Part shown: one piece after another, positions 1 to 5,998 of the stretch
Layout of the letters: every line of letters begins with the position of its first letter
Position numbering within the stretch: the first letter of the stretch is position 1
Assembly (NCBI GenBank): GCA_013335845.1
Contig: JAAXUU010000051.1
Location: 1 to 7,844 of the forward strand
Direction of reading: 5' to 3'
Length of the DNA: 7,844 nt
DNA from: Actinomycetota bacterium
Lineage (GTDB): Bacteria; Actinomycetota; Coriobacteriia; Coriobacteriales; RUG844
Translations under genes and position numbers: made by a program
Notes under the pieces: model-generated
The model's database searches: none
The model's input: the letters and a program-made list of their open reading frames with translations, nothing else
What the model was told of the DNA's origin: nothing

Positions 1-747
1 CGCGCGGATAAAGACATACGCTTGATGTACGCCGGTGGCATAGCAAGCGATGATGAGCCCTTCGAGCACGCAATGCGGGTCGCTTTCGAGAAGCGCACGA
101 TCCATGTACGCGCCCGGATCGCCCTCATCGGCGTTGACGATGAAATAACGCTCAGTGGAATCGTTTTCAGTGCAGGCGTTCCATTTCCTTCCCGTAGGAA
201 AGCCGGCGCCACCGCGACCGCGCAGCCCGGCCTGGGTTACCTCGTGAATGACCGCCTTTGGACTCATCTCCGCCAATGCCCTGCGTAAGGCTGCATACCC
301 ACCTCGAGCACAGTACTCTTCAAGCGAGAGAGGGTCGATGAGGCCGCAGTTCGAGAGGACTCTCCGCTCCTGTCCTTCCATGCATTCCGAAGGAAGGACA
401 TGCCCGACAAGACCGTCGATTGCCGCCAGAGGATCATCTTGGCTGAGGGCAGTGACGATGTCTCCGGCACACTCCGGATCGACCCACCCGATAAGTCGGC
501 TTCCGCAATCCGGTATCACAACTTCAACGAGAGGTTCGGCGTAGCATAAGCCGCGACATCCGACCGCTGCAAGATCCGCCACGATACCGGCAGCAGAGAG
601 TCTCTGCTCGAGTGCATCGAAGACCGCCTGGCCGCCAACCGCACGGCCACACGTTGCAAGCCCTACCGAGATACGAGGCTTCTTGTTCTGCGAACAAAAT
701 CCGTCTCTCTCCGGCAAAGTGCTCTGTATGTCGGTCTCGTTGTACAC
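1..747 (-). CDS. nuoF: NuoF/HndC-type NADH-binding flavoprotein subunit, partial (C-terminus beyond window)
   Basis: The first 249 residues of a soluble NADH (or NADPH) dehydrogenase subunit are present. The family oxidises NAD(P)H with FMN and iron-sulfur clusters and serves bifurcating hydrogenases, formate dehydrogenases or complex I. Residues 25-105 form a thioredoxin-like 2Fe-2S domain with C33 (in ATCGRA), C64 and C68. The 51-kDa FMN/NADH core follows, with the glycine-rich GLRGRGGAGFPTGRKW at 174-189 and NADEGDPGAYMDR at 205-217. The SLBB part and the 4Fe-4S site would lie to the left of base 1. The start is GTG at 747: the preceding in-frame codon is TGA, and AGAAAGAG stands five bases upstream. 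The ATG at 751 opens a different frame. The gene is downstream of nuoE on the same strand, so the two are probably one transcript. The N-terminal ferredoxin-like domain favours an HndC/HydB-like hydrogenase or formate dehydrogenase partner over respiratory complex I; that is inference. Confidence 0.9.
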   Translation of the reverse strand, partial: MYNETDIQSTLPERDGFCSQNKKPRISVGLATCGRAVGGQAVFDALEQRLSAAGIVADLAAVGCRGLCYAEPLVEVVIPDCGSRLIGWVDPECAGDIVTALSQDDPLAAIDGLVGHVLPSECMEGQERRVLSNCGLIDPLSLEEYCARGGYAALRRALAEMSPKAVIHEVTQAGLRGRGGAGFPTGRKWNACTENDSTERYFIVNADEGDPGAYMDRALLESDPHCVLEGLIIACYATGVHQAYVFIRA

Positions 748-759
748 TCATACTCTTTC

Positions 760-820
760 TGTCGTAAGCACACTACTGTCGTAAGTACACTATTGTCGTA
801 AGCACACTATTGTCTGCACA
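760..820. repeat. 17-bp tandem repeat between nuoE and nuoF
   Basis: Three consecutive 17-bp units based on TGTCGTAAGCACACTAY begin at 760, 777 and 794. The units differ by a C/T at the tenth base of the second copy and at the last base of the first. A degenerate fourth start (TGTCTGCACA) follows at 811-820. The array fills most of the 99-bp gap between the nuoE stop and the nuoF start and ends next to the nuoF ribosome-binding region. It could be an array of regulator sites, a processing element or simple slippage; the sequence does not decide between these. Confidence 0.85.
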
Positions 821-846
821 TGGGATTCGTTAGAGACTTCTCCCGA

Positions 847-1371
847 TCAGGACTCTTCTGCCATCGCACGATCCCAGGTTTCCGCAACGATCTCGCCCAC
901 CTGAACCAACCTCACATGCCCGTATACCCGACCCTCAGAAATAACGACAGGAGCAATCCCGCAGGCTCCGACACAATTCACCGCTTTTATGGAAATCATT
1001 CCGTCCTCAGTGACTTCTCCTATCTTGATTCCCAACACGCGCTCGATTTTGTCAATCAGCCGAGGCGCGCCTTGTATGTGGCAACAGGTGCCGTCGCATA
1101 CCTCTATGACATAACGTCCCGTCGGATCGAGCGAGAGGTAATCGAAAAAGTCTCCCATTTGCTTGAGGTCGTCGAGAAGAACCCCGGTGTTTTCAGAGAC
1201 TCGGTGCAAAGCTTCTTCGGGGAGATAGCGATACCGTTCTTGTATGTCATTCAATGTATTGAGAACCAAGCCGGTCTTGTCGTGATACTGCGCCATGATG
1301 TCATCGACGGCGGTGGCCATTTCACTTTGTGACTGAGGCGACTGAGTAATGTCGCTTGATATATGTGCCAC
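847..1371 (-). CDS. nuoE: NuoE/HndA-type 24-kDa [2Fe-2S] subunit
   Basis: A complete 174-residue NuoE-family protein, close to the usual 150-180. It carries one 2Fe-2S cluster and passes electrons in partnership with the NuoF-type flavoprotein. The helical N-terminal part (about 20-78) contains the family-like GLVLNTLNDIQERYRYLPEEAL stretch, split here as GLVLNTLNDIQ and ERYRYLPEEAL. The thioredoxin-like half carries the four ligands in VCDGTCCHIQG (C92 and C97) and CVGACGIAPVV (C133 and C137). C96 is an extra cysteine next to a ligand. The start is GTG at 1371, with GAGAGG eight bases upstream. An in-frame ATG at codon 18 is a weaker alternative because the RBS favours the GTG. Together with nuoF it forms the NADH-handling module of a larger soluble oxidoreductase whose catalytic subunit is not in the window. 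A short palindrome lies about 30 bp upstream and may be an operator. Confidence 0.93.
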   Translation of the reverse strand: MAHISSDITQSPQSQSEMATAVDDIMAQYHDKTGLVLNTLNDIQERYRYLPEEALHRVSENTGVLLDDLKQMGDFFDYLSLDPTGRYVIEVCDGTCCHIQGAPRLIDKIERVLGIKIGEVTEDGMISIKAVNCVGACGIAPVVISEGRVYGHVRLVQVGEIVAETWDRAMAEES

Positions 1372-1402
1372 AGCTCAACCTCTCACTTGCAGCGCCTGGA
1401 AA

Positions 1403-1419
1403 GTGTTCTATAGGAACAC
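1403..1419. promoter_or_regulatory. 17-bp palindrome upstream of nuoE, candidate operator
   Basis: GTGTTC-TATAG-GAACAC is a perfect dyad with 6-bp arms, 32-48 bases upstream of the nuoE GTG. On the minus strand its centre reads TATAGA, which could be a -10 box, but no convincing -35 stands at the right distance. The size and position suit a dimeric repressor or activator site controlling the nuo operon. That role is inferred from position only. Confidence 0.4.
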
Positions 1420-1684
1420 CCCTTCAAAAAACCGCCAACGCGAACGTTTCACAACTTTGCCGGCAATGTACGCAAAGCAACTCCCGAGGTACGCCCCCGG
1501 TGGGTTAGCGGCCTTTTTTTATTCCGTTTTCAGGATTAGATTAGTCCCTGAACAACAGCAAAACAATTGGGAGTACACGAAATATTAGGGTGCTGCTTTT
1601 GTGCAAATGCACAACACCCATTTGAGCGCGAAATCGAATTCATACTGAGAAAGCACTCGATAATTCCACCTCATCCCTATGCTG

Positions 1685-1731
1685 TTTCCCCCAATGTCTT
1701 ACCGTCATTGGCGGTAAGACATTGGGGGAAA
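1685..1731. repeat. Perfect inverted repeat, 20-bp arms with 7-base loop
   Basis: The left arm at 1685-1704 (TTTCCCCCAATGTCTTACCG) is the exact reverse complement of 1712-1731, around the loop TCATTGG. There is no T-run beyond it, so it does not look like an ordinary terminator. It ends just before an RBS-like AAAGGA and an ATG at 1748, the place where a TA-type operator would sit. Its inner CTTACC/GGTAAG half-sites resemble those of the palindrome in front of abiEi at 5629-5662. Confidence 0.9.
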
Positions 1732-1747
1732 TGGAAAGGATGCTCAC

Positions 1748-1908
1748 ATGGAATACGGACAACCATTCAAGAGAATGGCTGAAATAGAGAACCTCGGTCT
1801 GGAGATTGCCGAGATGGCGGGCGCGCTTATGCCGTCATCAGCTTGGATGACCTTCTTCGCGCGCATGGCGTTATGATGGGCGGCTTAGTCAAAGAAGCCG
1901 AGACGTGA
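1748..1908 (+). pseudogene. Small, probably frameshifted gene; possible AbiEi-like wHTH remnant
   Basis: An ATG at 1748 follows AAAGGA by seven bases and opens a 42-codon frame ending at TGA 1874-1876. Its N-terminal half (MEYGQPFKRMAEIENLGLEI) looks like a real helical protein. The C-terminal half, rich in Met and Trp, looks out of frame. From about 1828 another frame reads AYAVISLDDLLRAHGV and ends KEAET at TGA 1906-1908. This suggests one broken gene of about 53 codons. The second part can be laid against the abiEi winged helix in this window (NYGVITAAEAKDLGIS) with a one-residue gap and matching Y, V, I and G, followed by similar V/I, K/R and A positions. That likeness is weak. With the adjoining palindrome it suggests a decayed antitoxin gene, but a genuine 42-residue peptide is not excluded. 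Confidence 0.35.
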
Positions 1909-1927
1909 CGAGGCCCTATATCGGCCC

Positions 1928-3733
1928 TTATTCCCCCTCGTCAGCCTCAAGGAAACTACCGGTCTGACGGTTCCAGAGACGGGCATACTCCCCGTCGGCT
2001 TCGATGAGATCTGCGTGCGTTCCATCCTCGACTATCTCACCGTCGCTTAACACGACGATGCGGTCGAGGCTTGCCACAGTTGAGAGCCGGTGCGCTATGA
2101 CTATCGAGGTGCGCCCCTCCATAAGATTGACCAAGGCATCCTGGATCAGCTTCTCGCTTTCCGAGTCCAGCGCGCTGGTGGCCTCGTCGAGCACGAGGAT
2201 CGGTGCATCGGCAAGGATGGCACGGGCAATGGCGATGCGTTGACGCTGTCCGCCGGAGAGTTTCACGCCACGCTCACCCGTGATGGTATCGAAACCATCG
2301 GGCAACTTCTCGATGAACTCCAACGCATTTGCTCGCACGGCTGCCTGCAGCACCTCCGCGTCCGTAGCCTCAGGCTTCCCATAGGCGATATTCTCACGGA
2401 TGCTGCGATGGAACAGCAGCGGCTCCTGCGGCACATACGCGATCTGCTGGCGCAGGCTTACCTGGGACACGCGTGAGATATCCTGCTTGTCTATGAAAAT
2501 ATGCCCGTTTTGGATATCCGCAAGACGCAGTAACAGCTTGGTAAGGGTCGTCTTTCCCGAACCACTCATTCCAACGAGACCGACTCGTTGGCCTGCGGGA
2601 ATATGCAAGGTGAAGTCGCTGAAGACCTTGTTCTCCTCATCGGTATCTTCGTACCAGAAGTTGAGGTTCTCGAAGCTGATCTCTCCGCGGTCTACTTTCA
2701 GAGGTTGTGCCTCGGCTTCATCTGCGACCAGCATCGGCTCGTCAAGGACTAGCGTCATGCCATGGGCATCCCCAAAAGCGCGATTCACTTGCTGGAATAC
2801 TTGATTTATACGGTTGAACTGCATGGTCAACGAGTAGGTGTAGGTGAACATCATGACCAATTTACCGGCGCTTATGCCAAACCAGGCGTTGCCTCCGGTT
2901 ACGAAGATGACCAATACCACCATTATGATCACGATCATCGAGCTGGTGGCGGTTCCGCGTAAGGTCGATGCGCGTATGCGGCGGCTGTCGGCGGCCAAGA
3001 CCTCGCGGTTCGCTACGTCGAATAGGTCATGTTCATAGCTTTCCCTGCCGTAGGTCTTCACGGCCAGGATATTAGTGATGCTGTCGGAAAGCACACCCGA
3101 AAGCATGTTCTGGGCACCGGCAGCTGCGGCGTTCAGCGGAAGCACGCGCTTGTAGAGTTGGTAGGCTACCATGACGTATGTCACGAGCAGCACGACCAAG
3201 ATGATCACGTAGAGTGGCACCACGCCGGCCAACAGGACTATGGTGAATACGGCAGAACTCGTGATAGGGATGATGGCATAGATGAGGCTTTCAAGGAGCG
3301 TGTTGTATCCGGACATGAACTTGCTCGTCTGACTCACCAGCGAGCCACCGAAACGGTTGGAGTGAAAGGTCATCGATTGGTTGGACAGCGTTTCAAAAGC
3401 GTGGGTGGCAAGATCGTAATTCGCTCGGATCTCTAGTTTCCAAACGCAATAATCCTGCATTTTGCTGCACACTTGCCCCAGAATGTTCAAGGCGATGAGT
3501 GCGATCATATAGGGACCGAACACAGCGAATACTTGATCTGAGGTAACCGTACCGGTGCCCACGCGATCGACGATAAGACCCACTATGTAGGGATTGCCGT
3601 ATGAGAGCAAGCCGACAAAACCCAGCGTACACAACACGGCGAGAGCAAAGGTTCCCCATTGGGTCACCGACACATTCCAATAGTGGTGAAGCGTCCTTCT
3701 TATAATCGATGTCTTGCCACCGTTTTGCTTCAT
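1928..3733 (-). CDS. ABC exporter half-transporter (fused TMD-NBD)
   Basis: A complete membrane ATPase of the type IV (MsbA/LmrA-like) exporter class: one six-helix transmembrane domain (about residues 25-310) followed by a nucleotide-binding domain (about 350-590). It should work as a homodimer or with another half-transporter in the cytoplasmic membrane. ATPase motifs are all intact: Walker A GMSGSGKT at 388-395, Q-loop Q436, signature LSGGQ at 492-496, Walker B ILVLDEA at 512-518 with catalytic E517, and switch H548. The start is taken as the ATG at 3733 (MKQNGG), because GGAGG at 3741-3745 is seven bases upstream of it. The ATG at 3739 almost touches the RBS. At 601 residues it is of normal length. 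No partner or substrate gene adjoins, so the cargo (drug, peptide or lipid) cannot be named. A GATAAT-like -10 lies on the minus strand at 3762-3767, without a clear -35. Confidence 0.93.
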   Translation of the reverse strand: MKQNGGKTSIIRRTLHHYWNVSVTQWGTFALAVLCTLGFVGLLSYGNPYIVGLIVDRVGTGTVTSDQVFAVFGPYMIALIALNILGQVCSKMQDYCVWKLEIRANYDLATHAFETLSNQSMTFHSNRFGGSLVSQTSKFMSGYNTLLESLIYAIIPITSSAVFTIVLLAGVVPLYVIILVVLLVTYVMVAYQLYKRVLPLNAAAAGAQNMLSGVLSDSITNILAVKTYGRESYEHDLFDVANREVLAADSRRIRASTLRGTATSSMIVIIMVVLVIFVTGGNAWFGISAGKLVMMFTYTYSLTMQFNRINQVFQQVNRAFGDAHGMTLVLDEPMLVADEAEAQPLKVDRGEISFENLNFWYEDTDEENKVFSDFTLHIPAGQRVGLVGMSGSGKTTLTKLLLRLADIQNGHIFIDKQDISRVSQVSLRQQIAYVPQEPLLFHRSIRENIAYGKPEATDAEVLQAAVRANALEFIEKLPDGFDTITGERGVKLSGGQRQRIAIARAILADAPILVLDEATSALDSESEKLIQDALVNLMEGRTSIVIAHRLSTVASLDRIVVLSDGEIVEDGTHADLIEADGEYARLWNRQTGSFLEADEGE

Positions 3734-3788
3734 GCGCATTCCTCCAAATTAAGTACCTGTCATTATCCTAGCACGTTATACGGGAGGT

Positions 3789-4028
3789 TTGACTAAAGTC
3801 CTTACTGAGGCACACAAAGAGGCTGGGCTCACCCAGATTCAGATGGCAAAAAACATGGGTGTGAGCCAAAAGCGCATTTCCGAAATCAAACACGGACGCG
3901 CGGAGTCCATCTGTCTGGGAACGCTCGAACGTTACGCAACCGCGCTTGGCGGAACCCTCACCATTGAAATCGAGTATCAAAAGGCGGACGGGGCGAAGCG
4001 CAAACTCAAGTTTCCCGTGGAGGCTTGA
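3789..4028 (+). CDS. XRE/HigA-like helix-turn-helix antitoxin, orphan and probably N-terminally shortened
   Basis: A 79-residue protein with one XRE-type helix-turn-helix (about 6-55). The recognition region is GLTQIQMAKNMGVSQKRISE, followed by LGTLERYATALGGTLTIEIEY, the tail typical of HigA/HTH_37 antitoxins that repress their own operon. Such proteins usually have 15-30 residues before the helix-turn-helix and a HigB/RelE-type toxin gene next door. Here the frame runs upstream only to a TAA at 3750-3752 with no ATG or GTG. The only start is TTG at 3789, and GGGAGG (3782-3787) is just one base away, which is too close for efficient initiation. No toxin is present: the left neighbour is the promoter side of the divergent ABC gene and the right side is debris. 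It is probably a shortened relic that may still bind DNA. A leaderless transcript from TTATAC at 3776-3781 is conceivable. Confidence 0.6.
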   Translation: MTKVLTEAHKEAGLTQIQMAKNMGVSQKRISEIKHGRAESICLGTLERYATALGGTLTIEIEYQKADGAKRKLKFPVEA

Positions 4029-4049
4029 TTACTCTGGGTTTGGTCTTGA

Positions 4050-4169
4050 ATCGAAGAAGAATTCAAAAAACAGATTCTCGATGCGTTTTTCGAACATCGA
4101 CAGCGCCTTACCTCTTCCGTGGTAAATCTCTCAAATATGGTAGAGCCTTCCAGATTTGAGAAGATATGA
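4050..4169 (+). pseudogene. Unidentified C-terminal gene remnant
   Basis: Between TGA at 4047-4049 and TGA at 4167-4169 is a 39-codon stretch of protein-like composition. It begins IEEEFKKQILDAFFEHRQRL and ends in NMVEPSRFEKI, with charged and hydrophobic residues alternating as in helices. There is no start codon near its beginning and no RBS, so it looks like the 3' end of a lost gene. It ends seven bases before the ATG of the ATPase remnant, as if the two once formed an operon. I do not recognise the family. Confidence 0.35.
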
Positions 4170-4176
4170 GGCAGAT

Positions 4177-4301
4177 ATGTATATCAAACGCGCTTCGCGC
4201 CATTGGTGAAACGTTATTCGGAGAACTTCAAAGTCGTCGTGGTGACCAGCCCCAGGAGGGCGGGCAAGACAATTCAGTTCCGCGCATTGTCAATCTTTTG
4301 A
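4177..4301 (+). pseudogene. N-terminal fragment of AAA/DUF4143-type ATPase
   Basis: The ATG at 4177, behind a GAGG motif, starts MYIKRASRHW and stops at TGA 4207-4209. One frameshift later, from 4209, the sequence reads KRYSENFKVVVVTSPRRAGK and then T. This matches the start of the large DUF4143/AAA_14 ATPase family, in which a MYIKR-like beginning leads to a beta strand and a GPRQxGKT P-loop. Here the P-loop reads SPRRAGKT. Right after the P-loop (about 4270) homology ends and the frame runs into the tail of the opposite-strand abiEii gene, stopping at 4299-4301. About 90 percent of a normal ATPase of this family is missing. These proteins are common in prokaryotic accessory regions, and their function is mostly unknown. 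Identification rests on the P-loop and the N-terminal pattern only. Confidence 0.6.
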
Positions 4302-5104
4302 ATAAGATTATTTGTCCACGTCACTGCCTCATCGATAGTCTCAATAACGGGAAGTTTCTCCCTTGCAGCTTCGTATAAAGAGGGCCAGCTTTCATCGATG
4401 AAAAGATTAGGCGGCCAAGATTGTTGTTTTCTATAGGCAAAGAGCCTTTTGCAAATCAGCCTTGTCTCTAGATAGTCAATATCGCCACTGTTCACAATTA
4501 CTTGCAAATCAACGAGGTCATGAGCCCTATCACTACCCTCCCCTGTTGCCCCATGAATCTTCTGGGCGATCTGATGAGGTAACGGCAACAAAGGAATTGG
4601 CGCTGGTGCCGGAAAACCGAGGCATTCAAACACGTTGATGATGTCTTCTGATATTCCATATTCCGGGCTCTCTGCATCTCCGATTTCATCGTGACCTACC
4701 TCAAGCGGGACAGTCAGCCATGACCTTCCGTTGTAGGAGAGCTTTATATCGAATGGTTGCATCACATATGCAGTAGGCACACCCTCTGGGTTTGCGGGTT
4801 TTCTGGGTACCACATGACCAGTAAAACCATTCCAGCCGATTTGCATGAGATTCTCTAGATTCGAGATGTACCCCTCGATATCATGCACTCGAGCTGTGTC
4901 TAAATCCCGAGTAAAGCGCGTAGCCGAATTCCCAAAGCGCAGCTTAAGCGAGCATCCGCCTTTCACGACGCCCTCGGGCAGAAACTGCCCTACGACTACG
5001 TTTGCTATCGTTCTGCGCAGGCGTAATGGGTCATCCCCATCATTAGCCATTCTCTCGATAGCCAAATCAAGATTTCTCTTACTATTAGGTGAATTGTTGC
5101 TCAT
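4274..5104 (-). CDS. abiEii: AbiEii nucleotidyltransferase toxin (type IV TA)
   Basis: A 276-residue protein of the AbiEii/AbiGii toxin family (DUF1814), DNA-polymerase-beta-like nucleotidyltransferases. Studied members such as MenT and AbiEii act in the cytoplasm and halt growth, some by adding nucleotides to tRNA. Motif I is KGGCSLKLRFGNSATRFTRD at 48-67, continuing to give the metal-binding pair D67 and D69. The usual Ser or Thr after GG appears one place later (C51-S52). The downstream motif HQIAQKIHG (177-185, with K182) and DRAHDLVDL (192-200) match the conserved Lys and Arg/Asp helices of the family. It lies directly behind abiEi with the coupled ATGA overlap at 5101-5104, the standard antitoxin-toxin arrangement. 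Length is normal and no key residue appears lost, so the toxin is probably functional. The C-terminal end overlaps the broken ATPase, marking a likely insertion edge. Confidence 0.88.
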   Translation of the reverse strand: MSNNSPNSKRNLDLAIERMANDGDDPLRLRRTIANVVVGQFLPEGVVKGGCSLKLRFGNSATRFTRDLDTARVHDIEGYISNLENLMQIGWNGFTGHVVPRKPANPEGVPTAYVMQPFDIKLSYNGRSWLTVPLEVGHDEIGDAESPEYGISEDIINVFECLGFPAPAPIPLLPLPHQIAQKIHGATGEGSDRAHDLVDLQVIVNSGDIDYLETRLICKRLFAYRKQQSWPPNLFIDESWPSLYEAAREKLPVIETIDEAVTWTNNLIQKIDNARN

Positions 5105-5628
5105 CTACTTAATTCCTCAGATAGGATATCGGCGTCAAACTTCGTGATTAACCCTTGCTCTCGCGCATCGCGAACAGCGTCTTGCAGTCTGGAGTTTATC
5201 ACACGACCGCGACAAGAAAGAATTGCCTGCATTATGGTCTGGCTCGGTATTCCTTCATACGTCGATTTTTCCTTTACAGGATCATTAAGAACCGTTACCC
5301 ATGCAGGCAGCCGCCGCCGAATCCTTTTTGGCGTTGAAACCATAATCGAACCCGGATTCACAAGTGCGAGATTATGCATGGCTAAAACGGTCTCGCCATA
5401 CAAAACAGCCTCAGGACCAACAAGAGCAACTGCCTGAGCATAGCGATCATACTCTGTTGGGGGATGATGTGTCAGACGATATACGCCGTACCCTATCCTC
5501 TGCAGCAATCCTTGCTTTGCGAGACGCGACATCTCTTTGTCTGAGATACCTAAATCTTTTGCCTCGGCAGCAGTGATTACTCCATAGTTGTCAGCAGCTT
5601 GCTCGTATATGTCTTCGTAATGGCTCAT
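5101..5628 (-). CDS. abiEi: AbiEi antitoxin / autorepressor (type IV TA)
   Basis: A 175-residue antitoxin with an N-terminal winged helix-turn-helix (about 5-52: YGVITAAEAKDLGISDKEMS, then LLQRIGYGVYRL forming the wing). The C-terminal antitoxin domain runs from about 60 to 175. The family counters AbiEii without a stable protein complex and represses its own promoter through inverted repeats. Both genes are on the minus strand, abiEi first, and translation is coupled through ATGA. The ATG at 5628 is preceded by TAAGG, seven bases away and inside the right half of a large palindrome (5629-5662), so repressor binding would cover both promoter and RBS. Length fits the AbiEi_4-type subgroup. As known from streptococcal and mycobacterial AbiE pairs, the system can give phage resistance by abortive infection or stabilise DNA; which applies here is not visible. 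Confidence 0.88.
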   Translation of the reverse strand: MSHYEDIYEQAADNYGVITAAEAKDLGISDKEMSRLAKQGLLQRIGYGVYRLTHHPPTEYDRYAQAVALVGPEAVLYGETVLAMHNLALVNPGSIMVSTPKRIRRRLPAWVTVLNDPVKEKSTYEGIPSQTIMQAILSCRGRVINSRLQDAVRDAREQGLITKFDADILSEELSR

Positions 5629-5662
5629 GTCAAAACCTTACCACTTTTGGTGAGGTTTTGAC
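5629..5662. promoter_or_regulatory. abiEi operator palindrome touching the start codon
   Basis: Arms 5629-5643 (GTCAAAACCTTACCA) and 5648-5662 pair around CTTT with a single mismatch (a T against the C expected from the other arm). The palindrome begins at the base next to the abiEi ATG and includes its RBS-like TAAGG. AbiEi proteins of other bacteria bind inverted repeats in their own promoter, so this is most likely the autoregulatory operator. As RNA it would also fold into a hairpin hiding the RBS. Confidence 0.75.
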
Positions 5663-5998
5663 AATACCGCTTCCGCTATCAATACGGCACTCAAATGATC
5701 ATATGCTGCAATTGTATTCGGTAATTTTAATATGCGGCACAGATATAAGTCTCTACCGGTTTACCGGCCGGTTTCATGGCAGTGGCAGTCTAGGCTGGTA
5801 CTGCAACTAGGGTTTTCTTGCAGCTGATGTGGGCTTGGGATTGCCTCGCTAGCGTAGACACCTCAGATTTTCCAGAGTACATCTCCAAGCATCGTTAACC
5901 TTATATTCTCTTCATCTATAACTGCAAACGCGGTTTGGCATCTTTGAGAAAAAGAATAAGAAGTACTGTGTGGCAACCTGAGTAATCTAAAAGCGCTA
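5663..5998. other. Gene-free gap between abiE and the kinase gene
   Basis: I find no supported gene in these 336 bases. Small structures are a CCGG-rich run at 5754-5773 (ACCGGTTT followed by ACCGGCCGGTTT), CTGCAA/TTGCAG at 5801-5806 and 5818-5823, and CAAAC-GCG-GTTTG at 5925-5937. None has the T-run of a strong terminator for the kinase transcript. The abiE promoter should lie in the left part, but no convincing -35/-10 pair is visible. Confidence 0.5.

Larger units (their letters stand above)
1372..1747. other. Gene-free, hairpin-rich intergenic region
   Basis: I see no credible gene here; the open frames lack coding character and a good RBS. Besides the two palindromes listed separately there are two weaker dyads. 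TTCAGG/CCTGAA lies at 1529-1534 and 1547-1552. A longer stem at 1588-1619 has an inner TTGTGC-AAAT-GCACAA and outer GGGTG/CACCC with a one-sided bulge. Seven Ts at 1514-1520 follow a GC-rich stretch on the plus strand, but I could not fold a clean terminator stem in front of them. Confidence 0.5.

Noticed and set aside
22..544. Plus-strand open frames of 88 and 98 codons
   Set aside because: They are antisense to nuoF, whose translation on the minus strand shows clear GRGGAGFPTG and NADEGDPGAYMDR motifs; no RBS and no protein-like pattern supports them.
524..751. Minus-strand ATG frame of 75 codons
   Set aside because: Its ATG is four bases before the nuoF GTG, but the product, rich in Arg, Cys and Trp, is an out-of-frame reading of the nuoF N-terminus.
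760..820. CRISPR array
   Set aside because: The units are directly contiguous 17-bp copies without unique spacers, so it is a plain tandem repeat.
1514..1520. Seven-T run as a rho-independent terminator
   Set aside because: The GC-rich bases before it do not form a clean stem by eye, and no plus-strand gene ends there.
2004..3436. Several plus-strand open frames opposite the ABC exporter gene
   Set aside because: All lie antisense to an ABC protein with intact motifs and have no RBS or family features.
5144..5576. Plus-strand open frames across abiEi
   Set aside because: They are antisense shadows of abiEi, which has the family fold pattern, an RBS and the coupled ATGA overlap with abiEii.
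5754..5773. CCGG-rich direct repeats as an attachment site of the AbiE cassette
   Set aside because: No matching copy is found near the other cassette edge at about 4270, so nothing supports an att site.
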